From positions 1 through 64,000 of IMG/VR virus record IMGVR_UViG_3300042691_031577: a stretch of DNA of 64,000 nucleotides; one strand, 5' to 3'. Position 1 is the stretch's first letter, and the number at the start of each line of letters is the position of its first letter. This DNA comes from a virus. The translations under genes and the position numbers were made by a program. Shown here piece after piece: positions 17,522 to 26,708 of the stretch. Under the pieces are notes generated by a model, which worked only from the letters and a program-made list of their open reading frames with translations, was not told the origin of the DNA and searched no databases.

Positions 17522-19584
17522 TACGTTGTAGTTTGTGTTAAATATCGTGAACTATTTCCCACTACTGGTCTAGGATTTTCTTTAGCTAATACTGTTCCTT
17601 TAGAAGATGCACTATCTAAATTAATAGAAAAACCTGTTATTATATCATTTTGTTCAGTACGTGTTCTATTTTCTACTCCTAAAAATTCAGCATCTCCTGC
17701 TACTGTGTTAGGTAAATATCCAAAGAAACCAGCATCATTGTTGCTGTTGTTTGTGCCTCTACTAGGCAAATACTGAGGTAACTTCTGATGTACAATGTTA
17801 AAACTAAAGTTTGCTTCAATATACATAGCTAATCTAGCCTCAGGTGTTATATCCCAAGATGAATCATCAGGTATATTGTATTGTAAACTAGTCATTGTAG
17901 CATATTCACCTACTAAATAGTTTCCTACGTTTAGTCTCAACAACATACCACCTAAAGTATTAGTACCATTTGGATTATATCTACCGGCTGTGGTAGATGC
18001 TAATTGACCTAATGCTCTATGTTTTTCAAATAACTGTGTTCTATTGAAACAAGGTATTTTTAAACTAAAGGATACTGAACGTCTGAATTTTGAATATATG
18101 TAAAAAGTTTCTGATCTGCCAATATAATTTATATCATTCCATGTAGCTCCAAAATCATCTCTGAAGTTACTTAGATATGCTGAGAACGCCCATCTTTCTT
18201 CGTTTAAAGGTTGTCCCGGACTAGGTGGAAATGGGTCTACTCCTCTAAATATTATGGTTAATATATCTGAGTCGTATCTTTCAAATACTTTTGCTCCTTC
18301 ACCATATGTAGCTACACTACCTTCATTGCTAGTTTTACGTTTTCCGTAATATCTAAAATCTGCTGCTCCTCTATTTAACCCTGCTTTTGTTGTTAAATCT
18401 TGTGTTGTAAAATATCTTCTGTCAGCAGCAAATGGAGAATTAGATGCTGTTGTAAAATTATATCGTTCAGCATCTGAAAACGGGATACTTTGGGTTATGT
18501 TTGTAGTTGAATTAATTGCTGCAAATAATTCTCTATATGTTTTAGTAGAAGGACTGTTATATTTTATAACATTATTACCATTATTTGATAATGTATCAGC
18601 AGGACCTGATAGTATTTTTCTTCCATTGTTAAAATTAACAGCAGTATTTACCTGTCGTGTTAATCCAAAATATCTACTAATATTGTAACTAGTATCAGAA
18701 ACAATAGTATTATTTTTTCTAGCTTTTTCTCCTTTTTGCCTAAATTCTTCAAGAACATTACTAGGAGGAGTAGTATTTTGATATCTTCTTATTAAGGTTT
18801 TACCAATACCATAAACAGAACTAGGACCTGTTAAATAATCATCTATAGGAGTATTGTTATCTAAAACATCATCTACAAATGAACGTATACTAGGAGGTAA
18901 AAAACTAGTTAATCCTGCTAACAATGGAGGAATAATAGGAGTTGGGTCAAAAACATTTAATGTACTTTTTAAGCTTACTAATCTGTTATTATTAGAAGAT
19001 CCTAAAAAATCATTATTAGCTCTTGCTATAGCTTCATACTTTTGGTTATCATCCATTGTAGGACCTAAACCATGTCTATAGAAATGAACTCCAAAAGCAT
19101 TAACAGGAACCTGTAATGCTGTATTAATACCTAAATTATATATTCTGGTAGGTTGAATTATACCATTAGTTCCTAATGATAATATATTTCCTGGGTTAGT
19201 AAGTAATGATATATTTTTAGGGGTTTCTAATCTAGGATTAGATAATTGTAGGCCTATTTGTTTAGCAATCCATAAAGGATTATTTACTATCCAACTACCT
19301 ACACGAAACGTGTCTACTATAGAAGACGTACCTGCTCCTAAAAATCCACCTCTTATAAAACCAGCATCTTTGCCTATTTTATTATTAATAGTAATGGTAG
19401 GAGATATACCTGCACTTCGTAATATGCTTCCTAATTCTCCTCTAGCTAAAGTTAGATTAGTTAAATTAGGATCACTAACGTCTGTTGTTATATAAGGTTG
19501 GCCACTAGATCCTTCGTTTAGTTGATCATTACCATACTTTATTGATTTTAGGGCTGTGTCATTAAGTAGATCTCTTAAAGCCAT
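17521..19584 (-). CDS. Large baseplate protein (tube-initiation or hub-associated), 687 aa
   Basis: Start MALRDLLNDTALKSIKYGNDQ. The C-terminal third (FRRSVSFSLKIPCFNRTQLFEKHRALGQLAS, then GGMLLRLNVGNYL, YATMTSLQYNIPDDSSWDITPEARL, split here from longer stretches) resembles tube-like folds of proteins that cap the baseplate and start tail tube growth, such as T4 gp48/gp54. That assignment is tentative. It lies between the tape-measure side and the hub, consistent with the role. Confidence 0.55.
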   Translation of the reverse strand: MALRDLLNDTALKSIKYGNDQLNEGSSGQPYITTDVSDPNLTNLTLARGELGSILRSAGISPTITINNKIGKDAGFIRGGFLGAGTSSIVDTFRVGSWIVNNPLWIAKQIGLQLSNPRLETPKNISLLTNPGNILSLGTNGIIQPTRIYNLGINTALQVPVNAFGVHFYRHGLGPTMDDNQKYEAIARANNDFLGSSNNNRLVSLKSTLNVFDPTPIIPPLLAGLTSFLPPSIRSFVDDVLDNNTPIDDYLTGPSSVYGIGKTLIRRYQNTTPPSNVLEEFRQKGEKARKNNTIVSDTSYNISRYFGLTRQVNTAVNFNNGRKILSGPADTLSNNGNNVIKYNSPSTKTYRELFAAINSTTNITQSIPFSDAERYNFTTASNSPFAADRRYFTTQDLTTKAGLNRGAADFRYYGKRKTSNEGSVATYGEGAKVFERYDSDILTIIFRGVDPFPPSPGQPLNEERWAFSAYLSNFRDDFGATWNDINYIGRSETFYIYSKFRRSVSFSLKIPCFNRTQLFEKHRALGQLASTTAGRYNPNGTNTLGGMLLRLNVGNYLVGEYATMTSLQYNIPDDSSWDITPEARLAMYIEANFSFNIVHQKLPQYLPSRGTNNSNNDAGFFGYLPNTVAGDAEFLGVENRTRTEQNDIITGFSINLDSASSKGTVLAKENPRPVVGNSSRYLTQTTT

Positions 19585-19594
19585 TTATATTGGA

Positions 19595-20026
19595 TTAATA
19601 ACGTCCGTCTCTAGGTCCTTTATCTTTATATGTTTGTCCTCCAACAGATCCTCTAGGAGTTGATTTATAGATTTGAGATACTACTGGACCTCCATTTGGA
19701 ACTGGTCTTCCGATTTGGTAGTTATTAGGAGCTCTTTTATCTAATTCATCTAGACCAGATTGAGGTCTTACAGTAACTGTACTTCCTGCGGTTGTATCAC
19801 CAAATGATTCTACTCTAACATTGGGAATCCCATCTACTGAGTATCCTAATTCATAAGGAATAGCAAATCCTTCACCATGTAATTGGCTTAATGCTGGGTC
19901 AGTATTGGCTGATGGGTCTCTATATCCCCAAAAAGAATTTTTAGCTGTTGGGTCTCTTTGCGGCTCAACATTGTGTCTAACTAACAATCCAAGTGTACTT
20001 GTTTTGTATTGGTCTACTAATGCCAT
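19595..20026 (-). CDS. Baseplate-region structural protein, 143 aa
   Basis: Pro/Gly/Arg-rich, low-complexity protein without a recognised domain; the C-terminus (GGQTYKDKGPRDGRY) is basic and extended. It lies between tape measure and baseplate genes and is preceded by an ATATTTAT motif, so it may begin the baseplate transcription unit. A structural role is inferred from context alone. Confidence 0.5.
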   Translation of the reverse strand: MALVDQYKTSTLGLLVRHNVEPQRDPTAKNSFWGYRDPSANTDPALSQLHGEGFAIPYELGYSVDGIPNVRVESFGDTTAGSTVTVRPQSGLDELDKRAPNNYQIGRPVPNGGPVVSQIYKSTPRGSVGGQTYKDKGPRDGRY

Positions 20027-20067
20027 AATTGTAAATTAATTAATTGTTTATAATAAATATTAGAGTA

Positions 20068-22038
20068 TTAAGCTAGGTTGTAAGAGTTTTGAGGTACAGT
20101 TGTTGCTATATTTACTCCGTCTATTTGTGTTCTGATTAATGGGTTATAGTTTTTACTAGCTATAACGTCTGTTTGTCTATTAATAGCCGCTATTAGAGCT
20201 GTGTTATCTTGTTTAGGAGCTACCATGTTAGGCATTTTATTTAAAGGTATAATGGCTTCAGGTTGGCCTGCTTCTGCTACTTTTACTATTCTACCACCGG
20301 GCGTTGCAGGCACTACACCACCTTCTGCCATTTCAGGGACATTATTTCCAGCAGATAATAATTTTGCTGTTACTATACCTGCTGTAGCTAAACCAGCTAT
20401 AGCAGCAGCTGGATTTGAAAAAGCAGTAGCTATAGCAGTTCCTATTCCTTGCATTCTTATATATCTCATTATTACTGCTAACCGACTAAATGATGGAATA
20501 ATAGAGGCTACCATGTATCCTGCTAATCCTCCTACAATTATTTTTAATGCTGTAGTGTGAGATAATATGGATGTTATTACATCTAAAAAACTTCCTAATG
20601 GTCCCGCTAATAAATTACCAATTAAATCTTTTAATTTATCAATAGCTGCATTAAATTTATCTTGTATATTTTGACGTTTTTCAGCTTCTAATGCTTCTTC
20701 TTCAGTAAGTTGAGCTAATGATTTGCCACTTTCTACAGCTAATTTCTGTAATCGAAGTTGGTCAGATAATTGATCTGCTGTTAAACCAAGAGCTGAAGCA
20801 AATGATTGTTGGGCCAATACATTCATGTTTTGGAACTTTTCAAGCGTCATTCCTTGATTATTAAGTTCTGTCATTAATGTAACTTGATCACCCATTAAGG
20901 CTGCTGCTCTTGCTCTTTCTAGATTCATTGCTTGGCCCGTTAATAATTCGGCTCGCAATTCATTTTCTATTGAAGATTCAAAATCTAAAAGCGATTGAGC
21001 TTGGTTTTTAGCTATTTCTAAAGAAGTACCTAATGCTTTAGCCTGAGCTACAGCTTTAACTATAAGTTCAGGATTATTTTTTAAGTTAGCTGCTAACTGT
21101 CCTGATACTTTAGCTGATTCAGCTATGGTTGCTCTGAATGGAATTCCTACTCCAAGTTGATTTCTGGCGGCTACAAAAGCACCCACCATAGCTTTATTTA
21201 CTTGTTCTGAGGATTTTCCTGTTAAAACAGATAGTTTATATATCCCTGCTGCTTCTTCAGCTGTTAACCCAAATTGTTTAGTTAACATTATTTGGGTTTC
21301 TAATGTTTTAGCTGAGTATTCTGCTACGAATCCTGTTTGAGTATTTAACTCATTCATTGCCTCAGCAGCATTTTTTAGAGTAAAGTTAACGTTGTCTGAT
21401 GCTTGAGCAGCTGATACTAAATTAGATGTTAATCTATCTGCTTGGTCTGCTCCGTATCCAAAGTTTTTTCCTATATCAACAGATATCTTATTAAAATTAA
21501 GAGCAGCTTTAATCAGTATGTCTATTATACCTTGTAAAGTAGTAAAAGAATCTACTATTTTTTTAAAGTTATCGTCATATATTTTTTTAGCTACACCACT
21601 GATGGAATTTTGTTTTTTCTTCTCTTCTGTTACTCTTTTTTCTGCTTCTGCTGCTGCTAGTATTTGTTTATTTAATTGAATAGAATCATCTATTTGGATA
21701 GACATTAATTTGTTTTGGAGTAAAGCCGTTCTAATTCTTTTTTCTGCTTGGAAATTACCCAATGATATTGCTTTAGCTAAATCAGCTTCTAATTTTATTT
21801 TATTAAAAGATAATCTATTATTTTCTTTAGATAATTTTTGTATTTCAGTAGTAACTTTTTTAGTTACATCTTCTCCTTTTTCAAAAGCAGTGATAAAGTC
21901 TTTAGCTTTACTAGAAGCATCCGCTAACTTATTATTCATGCGGTCTAATAATTGACCTGATATGCTAGCTAGTCTGAGGTCTAAATCATCTAATGCTTGA
22001 TTTAAATCTTTTATTATTTTATCTTTATCGTCAGCCAT
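20068..22038 (-). CDS. Tail tape measure protein
   Basis: About 656 residues. Long helical coiled-coil segments (about 1-170) are followed by an Ala-rich helical region, two hydrophobic stretches (about 480-560, including IIVGGLAGYMVASIIPSF and AAAIAGLATAGIV) and a C-terminal segment with EMAEGGVVPATPGGRIVKVAEAGQPEAIIPL (split: the GG..P..GRIV..AEAG..EAI pattern), the typical end of tape measures. It sets tail length and leaves with DNA. I use the ATG at 22038; the longest frame would use a TTG. An ATATTTAT motif lies 5 nt upstream of that ATG. Confidence 0.85.
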   Translation of the reverse strand: MADDKDKIIKDLNQALDDLDLRLASISGQLLDRMNNKLADASSKAKDFITAFEKGEDVTKKVTTEIQKLSKENNRLSFNKIKLEADLAKAISLGNFQAEKRIRTALLQNKLMSIQIDDSIQLNKQILAAAEAEKRVTEEKKKQNSISGVAKKIYDDNFKKIVDSFTTLQGIIDILIKAALNFNKISVDIGKNFGYGADQADRLTSNLVSAAQASDNVNFTLKNAAEAMNELNTQTGFVAEYSAKTLETQIMLTKQFGLTAEEAAGIYKLSVLTGKSSEQVNKAMVGAFVAARNQLGVGIPFRATIAESAKVSGQLAANLKNNPELIVKAVAQAKALGTSLEIAKNQAQSLLDFESSIENELRAELLTGQAMNLERARAAALMGDQVTLMTELNNQGMTLEKFQNMNVLAQQSFASALGLTADQLSDQLRLQKLAVESGKSLAQLTEEEALEAEKRQNIQDKFNAAIDKLKDLIGNLLAGPLGSFLDVITSILSHTTALKIIVGGLAGYMVASIIPSFSRLAVIMRYIRMQGIGTAIATAFSNPAAAIAGLATAGIVTAKLLSAGNNVPEMAEGGVVPATPGGRIVKVAEAGQPEAIIPLNKMPNMVAPKQDNTALIAAINRQTDVIASKNYNPLIRTQIDGVNIATTVPQNSYNLA

Positions 22039-22053
22039 ATACAATAAATATTA

Positions 22054-22078
22054 AAAGCACCTATTTTTTAGGTGCTTT
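22054..22078 (-). terminator. Hairpin at end of the frameshift ORF
   Basis: AAAGCACCT/AGGTGCTTT stem on the minus strand with a short T-run (TTTTAAT), overlapping the stop codon at 22061-22063. An ATATTTAT motif at 22044-22051 follows at once, so it separates the gp26-like unit from the tape measure unit. Confidence 0.6.
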
Positions 22079-22336
22079 AGCTGTGTAGTGCGGTTTATTT
22101 TGAGGAGCTATATTAGGTTTAGCCACTTCCTGTTTACTCTTATTATTCATCATGTTCTGCTGTTTTTCGGCTTCTTCATTTTGTTTATCATAATGCTCCT
22201 TTAATTTAAGAAATGTAAATTTTCTTAACCAAATGGGCATATCGTAAACAGTGGTCCAATCATATCCACCTTGTCCCCAAAAACATATATCATGAATTTG
22301 ACTAAATAATATTGGTCTATACTCCGGAGTCAGGCC
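22061..22336 (-). CDS. Frameshift extension of the gp26-like protein (tail chaperone-like C-terminal part)
   Basis: A 91-codon frame with no ATG, GTG or TTG at its head lies in the +1 frame relative to the upstream gene and overlaps its end. It encodes YRPILFSQIHDICFWGQGG followed by YDWTTVYDMPIWLRKFTF, then a Lys/Gln-rich tail. Such sequences are found after gp26-like genes in T4-like phages. The two frames meet at a run of seven Ts (22337-22343): the upstream reading AAC TTT TTT TGG becomes GGC after a +1 (or -2) slip. Position directly before the tape measure is where lambda-like phages put their frameshifted tail chaperones. Expression as a fusion is inferred. Confidence 0.7.
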   Translation of the reverse strand, partial: GLTPEYRPILFSQIHDICFWGQGGYDWTTVYDMPIWLRKFTFLKLKEHYDKQNEEAEKQQNMMNNKSKQEVAKPNIAPQNKPHYTAKAPKK

Positions 22337-23087
22337 AAAAAAAGTTAAGAGAAATAGGAATATCTATGCCCTCCCCTGCATAGTTTTCATCCTCTGGGTA
22401 GTATTTTATTTCAATATCTGGTTGGATTTTTACGTAATATTCACGTAATGCTCTAGCATCTCTCGCTGTTAGGAAAGTATCTACAAACTCTCTTACGGCC
22501 TTAGCATCTCTATTACCGTTTACTGATGTTATCATGTATTTTAAACGAGTAGTAACATCGTATGATGCTGTTGGGTTTAGTTTTTGTAGACCCTTAATTT
22601 CAGCTTCAATTTTCTTTTCATCACCATGCGTTAATAACTTAAACGTAATGGTATTGTCTGAATGAGGTAGATTAAAGGTAAATTCATTTACACCGGGCTT
22701 AAATAAAGTTTCATTGATTTCTTTGTCGTTTAACGTGGTTAAATCAACAGTAGCTTCCACTTCATATCCCTGTTTGTTTTTGTAAGTAAATTGGTAATCT
22801 TTGCCGTATCCTAATATACGAGCGGCAACTAAAATTGCATTTTTATCCCCAATTAACAAATCATCATAACTGATAGGGGATATAATTAGTGCTTGTAGTA
22901 ATTTATCAATAACGGTACCTTGCTTAATATAATTTGCGTTTGTGAGAATATCTTCTTCACGCGCGCTCATATATTTCATTTCAATTTTACCGCTTGATAA
23001 TGGATTTTCCTTTGGATATAGTAGGCCTTTTGAAGGTAAATCTACTATTTCAGTTGGGAATTTGGGTTTTGTAACATTATTTTCCAT
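22317..23087 (-). CDS. 26: T4 gp26-like baseplate hub/tail assembly protein
   Basis: 256 residues. The pattern VDLPSKGLLYPKENPLSSGKI followed by MKYMSAREEDILTN is characteristic of the T4 gp26 family of T4-like phages. A C-terminal half with helical segment (AREFVDTFLTARDARALREYY) ends in ISLNFFWPDSGV. It ends where the frameshift product begins, and the tape measure follows, which suggests an assembly or chaperone role rather than only a structural one. An ATATTTAT motif stands 19 nt upstream of the ATG. Confidence 0.8.
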   Translation of the reverse strand: MENNVTKPKFPTEIVDLPSKGLLYPKENPLSSGKIEMKYMSAREEDILTNANYIKQGTVIDKLLQALIISPISYDDLLIGDKNAILVAARILGYGKDYQFTYKNKQGYEVEATVDLTTLNDKEINETLFKPGVNEFTFNLPHSDNTITFKLLTHGDEKKIEAEIKGLQKLNPTASYDVTTRLKYMITSVNGNRDAKAVREFVDTFLTARDARALREYYVKIQPDIEIKYYPEDENYAGEGIDIPISLNFFWPDSGV

Positions 23088-23120
23088 TTATAACTTATTA
23101 TTTTATATAAATATAACGAT

Positions 23121-23147
23121 AAAAAAAGGTTTGGCAAAAGCCAAACC
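23121..23147 (-). terminator. Intrinsic terminator after the Vsr-like endonuclease gene
   Basis: GGTTTGGC-TTTT-GCCAAACC followed by seven Ts on the minus strand, downstream of the stop at 23192. Confidence 0.85.
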
Positions 23148-23191
23148 AATTTTTCTGTATACTTCGGAAAAAGTAATTTTACATATAAATA

Positions 23192-23956
23192 CTATGATTT
23201 TGTGTTTTCTAATAAAATTTGTTTTACTTGTTTTATATTGTTATTTATATCATTTTCCCAAAAACGCAATAATTTGTAACCGTTGTCTGCAGCCCATTGT
23301 GTTTTAATGGAATCTTTAATTAGATTATTTTTTTGAGTTTCATAAAAAGCTTCAGGAAATTTAATAGGATTACAGTGCCAAAAATCACCATCTACTTCTA
23401 TTATTATATTATAATCTGGGAGGTAGAAGTCGTAGAATGCTTTAATATCTTTAGCATAGAAGAATTGTTGATATTTTATATCTAATAAGTCTAATATATT
23501 TGCAAATGTTTTTTCTAGTTTAGAAGTATAATGTTTCTTTTTACCTATGTCACCAGTCTTCCATTTTTGTTTGGCTGTTTTACTCATTTTTTTACGAGTT
23601 TCTTCAGATTGTATGCGTCCTATCCCAAATCCATCTGGTTTAGGTTTGGGAATACCTTTAGATCCTTGGGATATTTTCTTTCCTAATTCAATGCTATCTC
23701 TACCTTTAACCGCTTGTTTTATATAGTCATACTCACCAGAAGCAAATTTTTCTTTACGTGTTTTAATAATAGCTTGTACACGTTTTTCTGCTTTAGGATC
23801 ACCAAAATGACCAGGAACTCGGGATTGGTGTCCGCTTTTCCATTTACAGAAATCTTTTAATTTAGCTTCATAACGTGTTTGTTCACCACAACCACATTGA
23901 CATGTTGGGTGAATTCCGTTGTATTTTTCTTGTATTAATTTGTCTTTTTTAAGCAT
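23192..23956 (-). CDS. Free-standing homing endonuclease, NUMOD3 plus Vsr/EDxHD-like nuclease
   Basis: About 254 residues from the chosen ATG. Two CxC-type Cys pairs near the N-terminus (HPTCQCGCGEQT), then NUMOD3-like DNA-binding helices (SQGSKGIPKPKPDGFG, SEETRKKMSKTAKQKW), then a C-terminal nuclease of Vsr/PD-(D/E)xK type: FYDFYLPDYNIIIEVDGDFWH with a later GYKLLRFWENDI. It would nick or cut DNA at intronless sites and spread itself. The start at 23956 is preferred; the longer frame would run through a terminator hairpin. It is inserted between tube and gp26-like genes with its own terminator. Confidence 0.8.
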   Translation of the reverse strand: MLKKDKLIQEKYNGIHPTCQCGCGEQTRYEAKLKDFCKWKSGHQSRVPGHFGDPKAEKRVQAIIKTRKEKFASGEYDYIKQAVKGRDSIELGKKISQGSKGIPKPKPDGFGIGRIQSEETRKKMSKTAKQKWKTGDIGKKKHYTSKLEKTFANILDLLDIKYQQFFYAKDIKAFYDFYLPDYNIIIEVDGDFWHCNPIKFPEAFYETQKNNLIKDSIKTQWAADNGYKLLRFWENDINNNIKQVKQILLENTKS

Positions 23957-23970
23957 ATATTTAAATAAAA

Positions 23971-23995
23971 AGGTTCGATAATAAATATCGAACCT
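23971..23995 (-). terminator. Terminator after tail tube gene with embedded ATATTTAT motif
   Basis: AGGTTCGATA/TATCGAACCT, 10 bp with a 5-nt loop, followed on the minus strand by TTTTTATTT. The ATATTTAT start-associated motif spans the top of this hairpin, about 25 nt before the endonuclease ATG. Confidence 0.8.
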
Positions 23996-24052
23996 TCTTG
24001 AAAAACGTTGCTTTGGATAATAAGGCTTTGAATTGAAAGCCATGCACCGTTG

Positions 24053-24538
24053 CTAAAAATTTAATACACAATAATCCATAGCTATTGTAACTGATAAATT
24101 AATAGCTTGGTCGTTTGCCCAATCGTAATCACCAAAAGTTGCTGATTTTACGTAGGCTCCTTTAACAACCCATTCGCTAATAATATCACCTACAGGACCT
24201 AATACGTCTAAAGTAATATCTTTCTTATAAAAATCTGAGTAACCATCACGGCCTGTTACAGATTCGTGTGATAAACGTACCCATTCCATTACTGCTTGAG
24301 CACCTGATGGTGTGATAGGATCATATAATTCAAGTGTCATATCATTCCACCTTACTTTACCTTTAACTTTACGGTAAACGTTAATGTGGTCTAATACGAT
24401 TTCACCAGCTTCTAAAGAAGGTGATGCTGCTTTTTTAATCAGGTATGCAGGAATACCATCTATGTACATGATAAAGCGATTTTGAACTTTTGGTTCAAAA
24501 GCTGTAAACATTATCTCATTGGCGCTTAATACTGGCAT
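24053..24538 (-). CDS. 19: Tail tube protein
   Basis: 161 residues, the usual length for T4 gp19. The sequence starts with a short arm and EPKVQNRFIMYIDGIPAYLI, then beta strands LDHINVYRKVKGKVRWNDMT and ITLDVLGPVGDIISEWVVKG, ending in AINLSVTIAMDYCVLNF. This is the conserved gp19 fold that stacks as hexamers inside the sheath. It follows the sheath gene and its terminator. Confidence 0.9.
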   Translation of the reverse strand: MPVLSANEIMFTAFEPKVQNRFIMYIDGIPAYLIKKAASPSLEAGEIVLDHINVYRKVKGKVRWNDMTLELYDPITPSGAQAVMEWVRLSHESVTGRDGYSDFYKKDITLDVLGPVGDIISEWVVKGAYVKSATFGDYDWANDQAINLSVTIAMDYCVLNF

Positions 24539-24587
24539 TTTATTTAGTTATTATCTGTTAATAAATATTATATATTTTAAAAAATAT

Positions 24588-24611
24588 GTAGAGAGGCTTT
24601 CACCCCTCTAC
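24588..24611 (-). terminator. Terminator after tail sheath gene
   Basis: GTAGAGGGG-TGAAAG-CCTCTCTAC on the minus strand followed by ATATTTTTT, 12 nt past the sheath stop codon. Confidence 0.75.
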
Positions 24612-24622
24612 ATTATTAATTG

Positions 24623-26347
24623 TTATGCTGGGAATGTGGCTCCAGTTGGTAAAATGTTAAAGTTCAAGATAATAAATTCAGCTGTTTTAGTAGGTTGAAT
24701 ATAAATTTGGCCTACTAATTGATTTCTATCAACTACATCTGCTGTATTGTTAGTATCATCCATTATCACTTTGTAAGCGTATAAACCTTGACGTTGAACT
24801 ACTGATTCTAAGTATGGATTAACTTGGCTTAAGAAACGATTACGTGTTACAGTTGTATTTTGTTCAAATACTAAAGTACGAGATACATTACCGATAAAAT
24901 CTTTCAATGCTATTAATAAACGTCTTACATTTACACGATCTAAAGATGTTGGTTTGCGTTGTAATGTTTTCTGACCCCATACACAAGTACCAGTTCCAGG
25001 GAAAGTTGCAATTGGATTTACATTTCCACTGTATAATGTATCACGATCTGTTTGTTGTAATCTACGTTCAGCACGTACTACTGAAGGAATACCACCTCTG
25101 TTTAAACCAGCTGGGGCGAACCATTCAGCACCTACTCTATCGTTAAATGCTAATACACCACCTATTACTGTTGATGGAGGACACCATACTACTTTTCCTA
25201 AACCGCTTGAGAATAATTGAACCCAAGGATAATAAGTAGCAGCGTAGTTGCTTGATTGGCCTGAAGCGTTTTGAGTTGCAGTTCCTATTGCGGTTCCGTA
25301 AACACCAACGTCTGTAATTGCAATTGCATCACCACGTCCTTCTACTGTTGCTATCATAGTAGATACAGCTGAGTTATCTAATCCAACACCAGGAGCTAAC
25401 AACATGTTAAATCTGTATTCATCAGCATTAGCTAATAAACCAAATGCTGTATTATAATCTGCTGGGGCAAATCCTTGTATACTTGCTGAGGTAATATTTT
25501 CATTCATTAATTTAGCAGTATTTGTATCTGCTACACCTCCACTAAATGAACCACCGTATGATCCACTTCCTACTAATGGTAAGCTTCCACTATATTGGGT
25601 TGCTTTATAGTTACCATTGTTGTCGATTGAATCTACGTTTGGAGTAGTTACTGAAGATACACGAACGTATTGTGATACGTTTGGATAAGTTCCAGTATAG
25701 TTAATGTATGCTGCACTATTACCTGTAGCAGCTACGTAAACTGGTTTTAAATCACCAATTACGCGAGCAATATAGTTAGGTAATTGAGGATCTAAACTTA
25801 CGTTTGCCCATGTTTCTAAAATATTTTTCTGAGCGTTATTGTCGTCACCACGACGAATTGTTAAGGTGAAAGTACCACTACCAGTATTTACTGAGGTTAC
25901 CTCATAACGTACGTTTAATGAAGATCCACTTGCTAAAGCACCACTTACTAAACTAGAAGTGTTGTTCATTTGATTACCCCATGATAATACTTCTAATTGG
26001 AATGATGAACCTGTTAATGAAGCAGCAGGAACATCTGCTGTTGCATATGTACTTGCATTAGCTGAACCACTAATAATACGGGTAACTAATAATGATTGAC
26101 CACCGTTTTGAAAATACTCTCTAGCGGCTTGTGAAGTGAAATATTCATAGTAGTAACTACCACTTTTGAAAATATCACCAAATAACGATAAGTACTGAGA
26201 GTACGTAGTAACATACGTTGGTACAAACGGTCTACCCATTACAGTAGGACCTACTATTGCGGCTCCTAATGCGGGTGGTTGTGTTGTGTAAAGGCTCTGG
26301 TCTGATTCTATTTGGAATACGCCAGGTGAAATGATTTGTTCTGCCAT
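24623..26347 (-). CDS. 18: Tail sheath protein
   Basis: 574 residues. N-terminal IISPGVFQIESDQS and PALGAAIVGPTVMGRPFVP are typical of sheath proteins (SPGVxxxExD). The C-terminal conserved domain includes WCPPSTVIGGVLAFNDRVG, NPIATFPGTGTCVWGQKTL, VNVRRLLIALKDFI and ends FIILNFNILPTGATFPA. It forms the contractile outer tube around gp19. Its unit is bounded by an ATATTTAT motif upstream and a terminator downstream, so high-level separate expression is likely. Confidence 0.93.
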   Translation of the reverse strand: MAEQIISPGVFQIESDQSLYTTQPPALGAAIVGPTVMGRPFVPTYVTTYSQYLSLFGDIFKSGSYYYEYFTSQAAREYFQNGGQSLLVTRIISGSANASTYATADVPAASLTGSSFQLEVLSWGNQMNNTSSLVSGALASGSSLNVRYEVTSVNTGSGTFTLTIRRGDDNNAQKNILETWANVSLDPQLPNYIARVIGDLKPVYVAATGNSAAYINYTGTYPNVSQYVRVSSVTTPNVDSIDNNGNYKATQYSGSLPLVGSGSYGGSFSGGVADTNTAKLMNENITSASIQGFAPADYNTAFGLLANADEYRFNMLLAPGVGLDNSAVSTMIATVEGRGDAIAITDVGVYGTAIGTATQNASGQSSNYAATYYPWVQLFSSGLGKVVWCPPSTVIGGVLAFNDRVGAEWFAPAGLNRGGIPSVVRAERRLQQTDRDTLYSGNVNPIATFPGTGTCVWGQKTLQRKPTSLDRVNVRRLLIALKDFIGNVSRTLVFEQNTTVTRNRFLSQVNPYLESVVQRQGLYAYKVIMDDTNNTADVVDRNQLVGQIYIQPTKTAEFIILNFNILPTGATFPA

Positions 26348-26430
26348 TTTTATATAAAATAATTGAGTTTTACTATTGAATTAACCTAATAATAAATATC
26401 AACTATTCTATATAAAACGCAGAACCGTGA

Positions 26431-26703
26431 TTAAAGAGGGGTAATTTCGCCAGTTTCCATATTTATATTACCGGCACCGTATTTTTCTTGTAGGTTGTCA
26501 ATTAATGTTTTTTCTTTTTTACCGACATTATCTATCTCAGCTACTATTTTTGCTTTTTCAGCCTCTAATAGCTCGGTTTGTTTTTTGATAAATACTAATT
26601 GGCTTTCGATTGAGCCTAATTCAAATACAACCTTGTTGTATTCTGATTGGAGACCTTTAATAGAATTGATCTCTTCTTGGGTTAACTTTTTAACTTCTGA
26701 CAT
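26431..26703 (-). CDS. Small coiled-coil protein, 90 aa
   Basis: From the preferred ATG (MSEVKKLTQEEINSIKGLQ) the protein is a continuous charged amphipathic helix with heptad-like spacing, ending NMETGEITPL. The longer frame to 26736 overlaps the zinc-motif gene and lacks support. Function unknown; small coiled-coil proteins at this position are common in T4-like structural clusters. Confidence 0.6.
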   Translation of the reverse strand: MSEVKKLTQEEINSIKGLQSEYNKVVFELGSIESQLVFIKKQTELLEAEKAKIVAEIDNVGKKEKTLIDNLQEKYGAGNINMETGEITPL

Positions 26704-26708
26704 ATAAC

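Noticed and set aside
23957-24043. Longer start of the Vsr-like endonuclease
   Set aside because: The extension runs through the terminator of the tube gene; the ATG at 23956 has the usual upstream motif.
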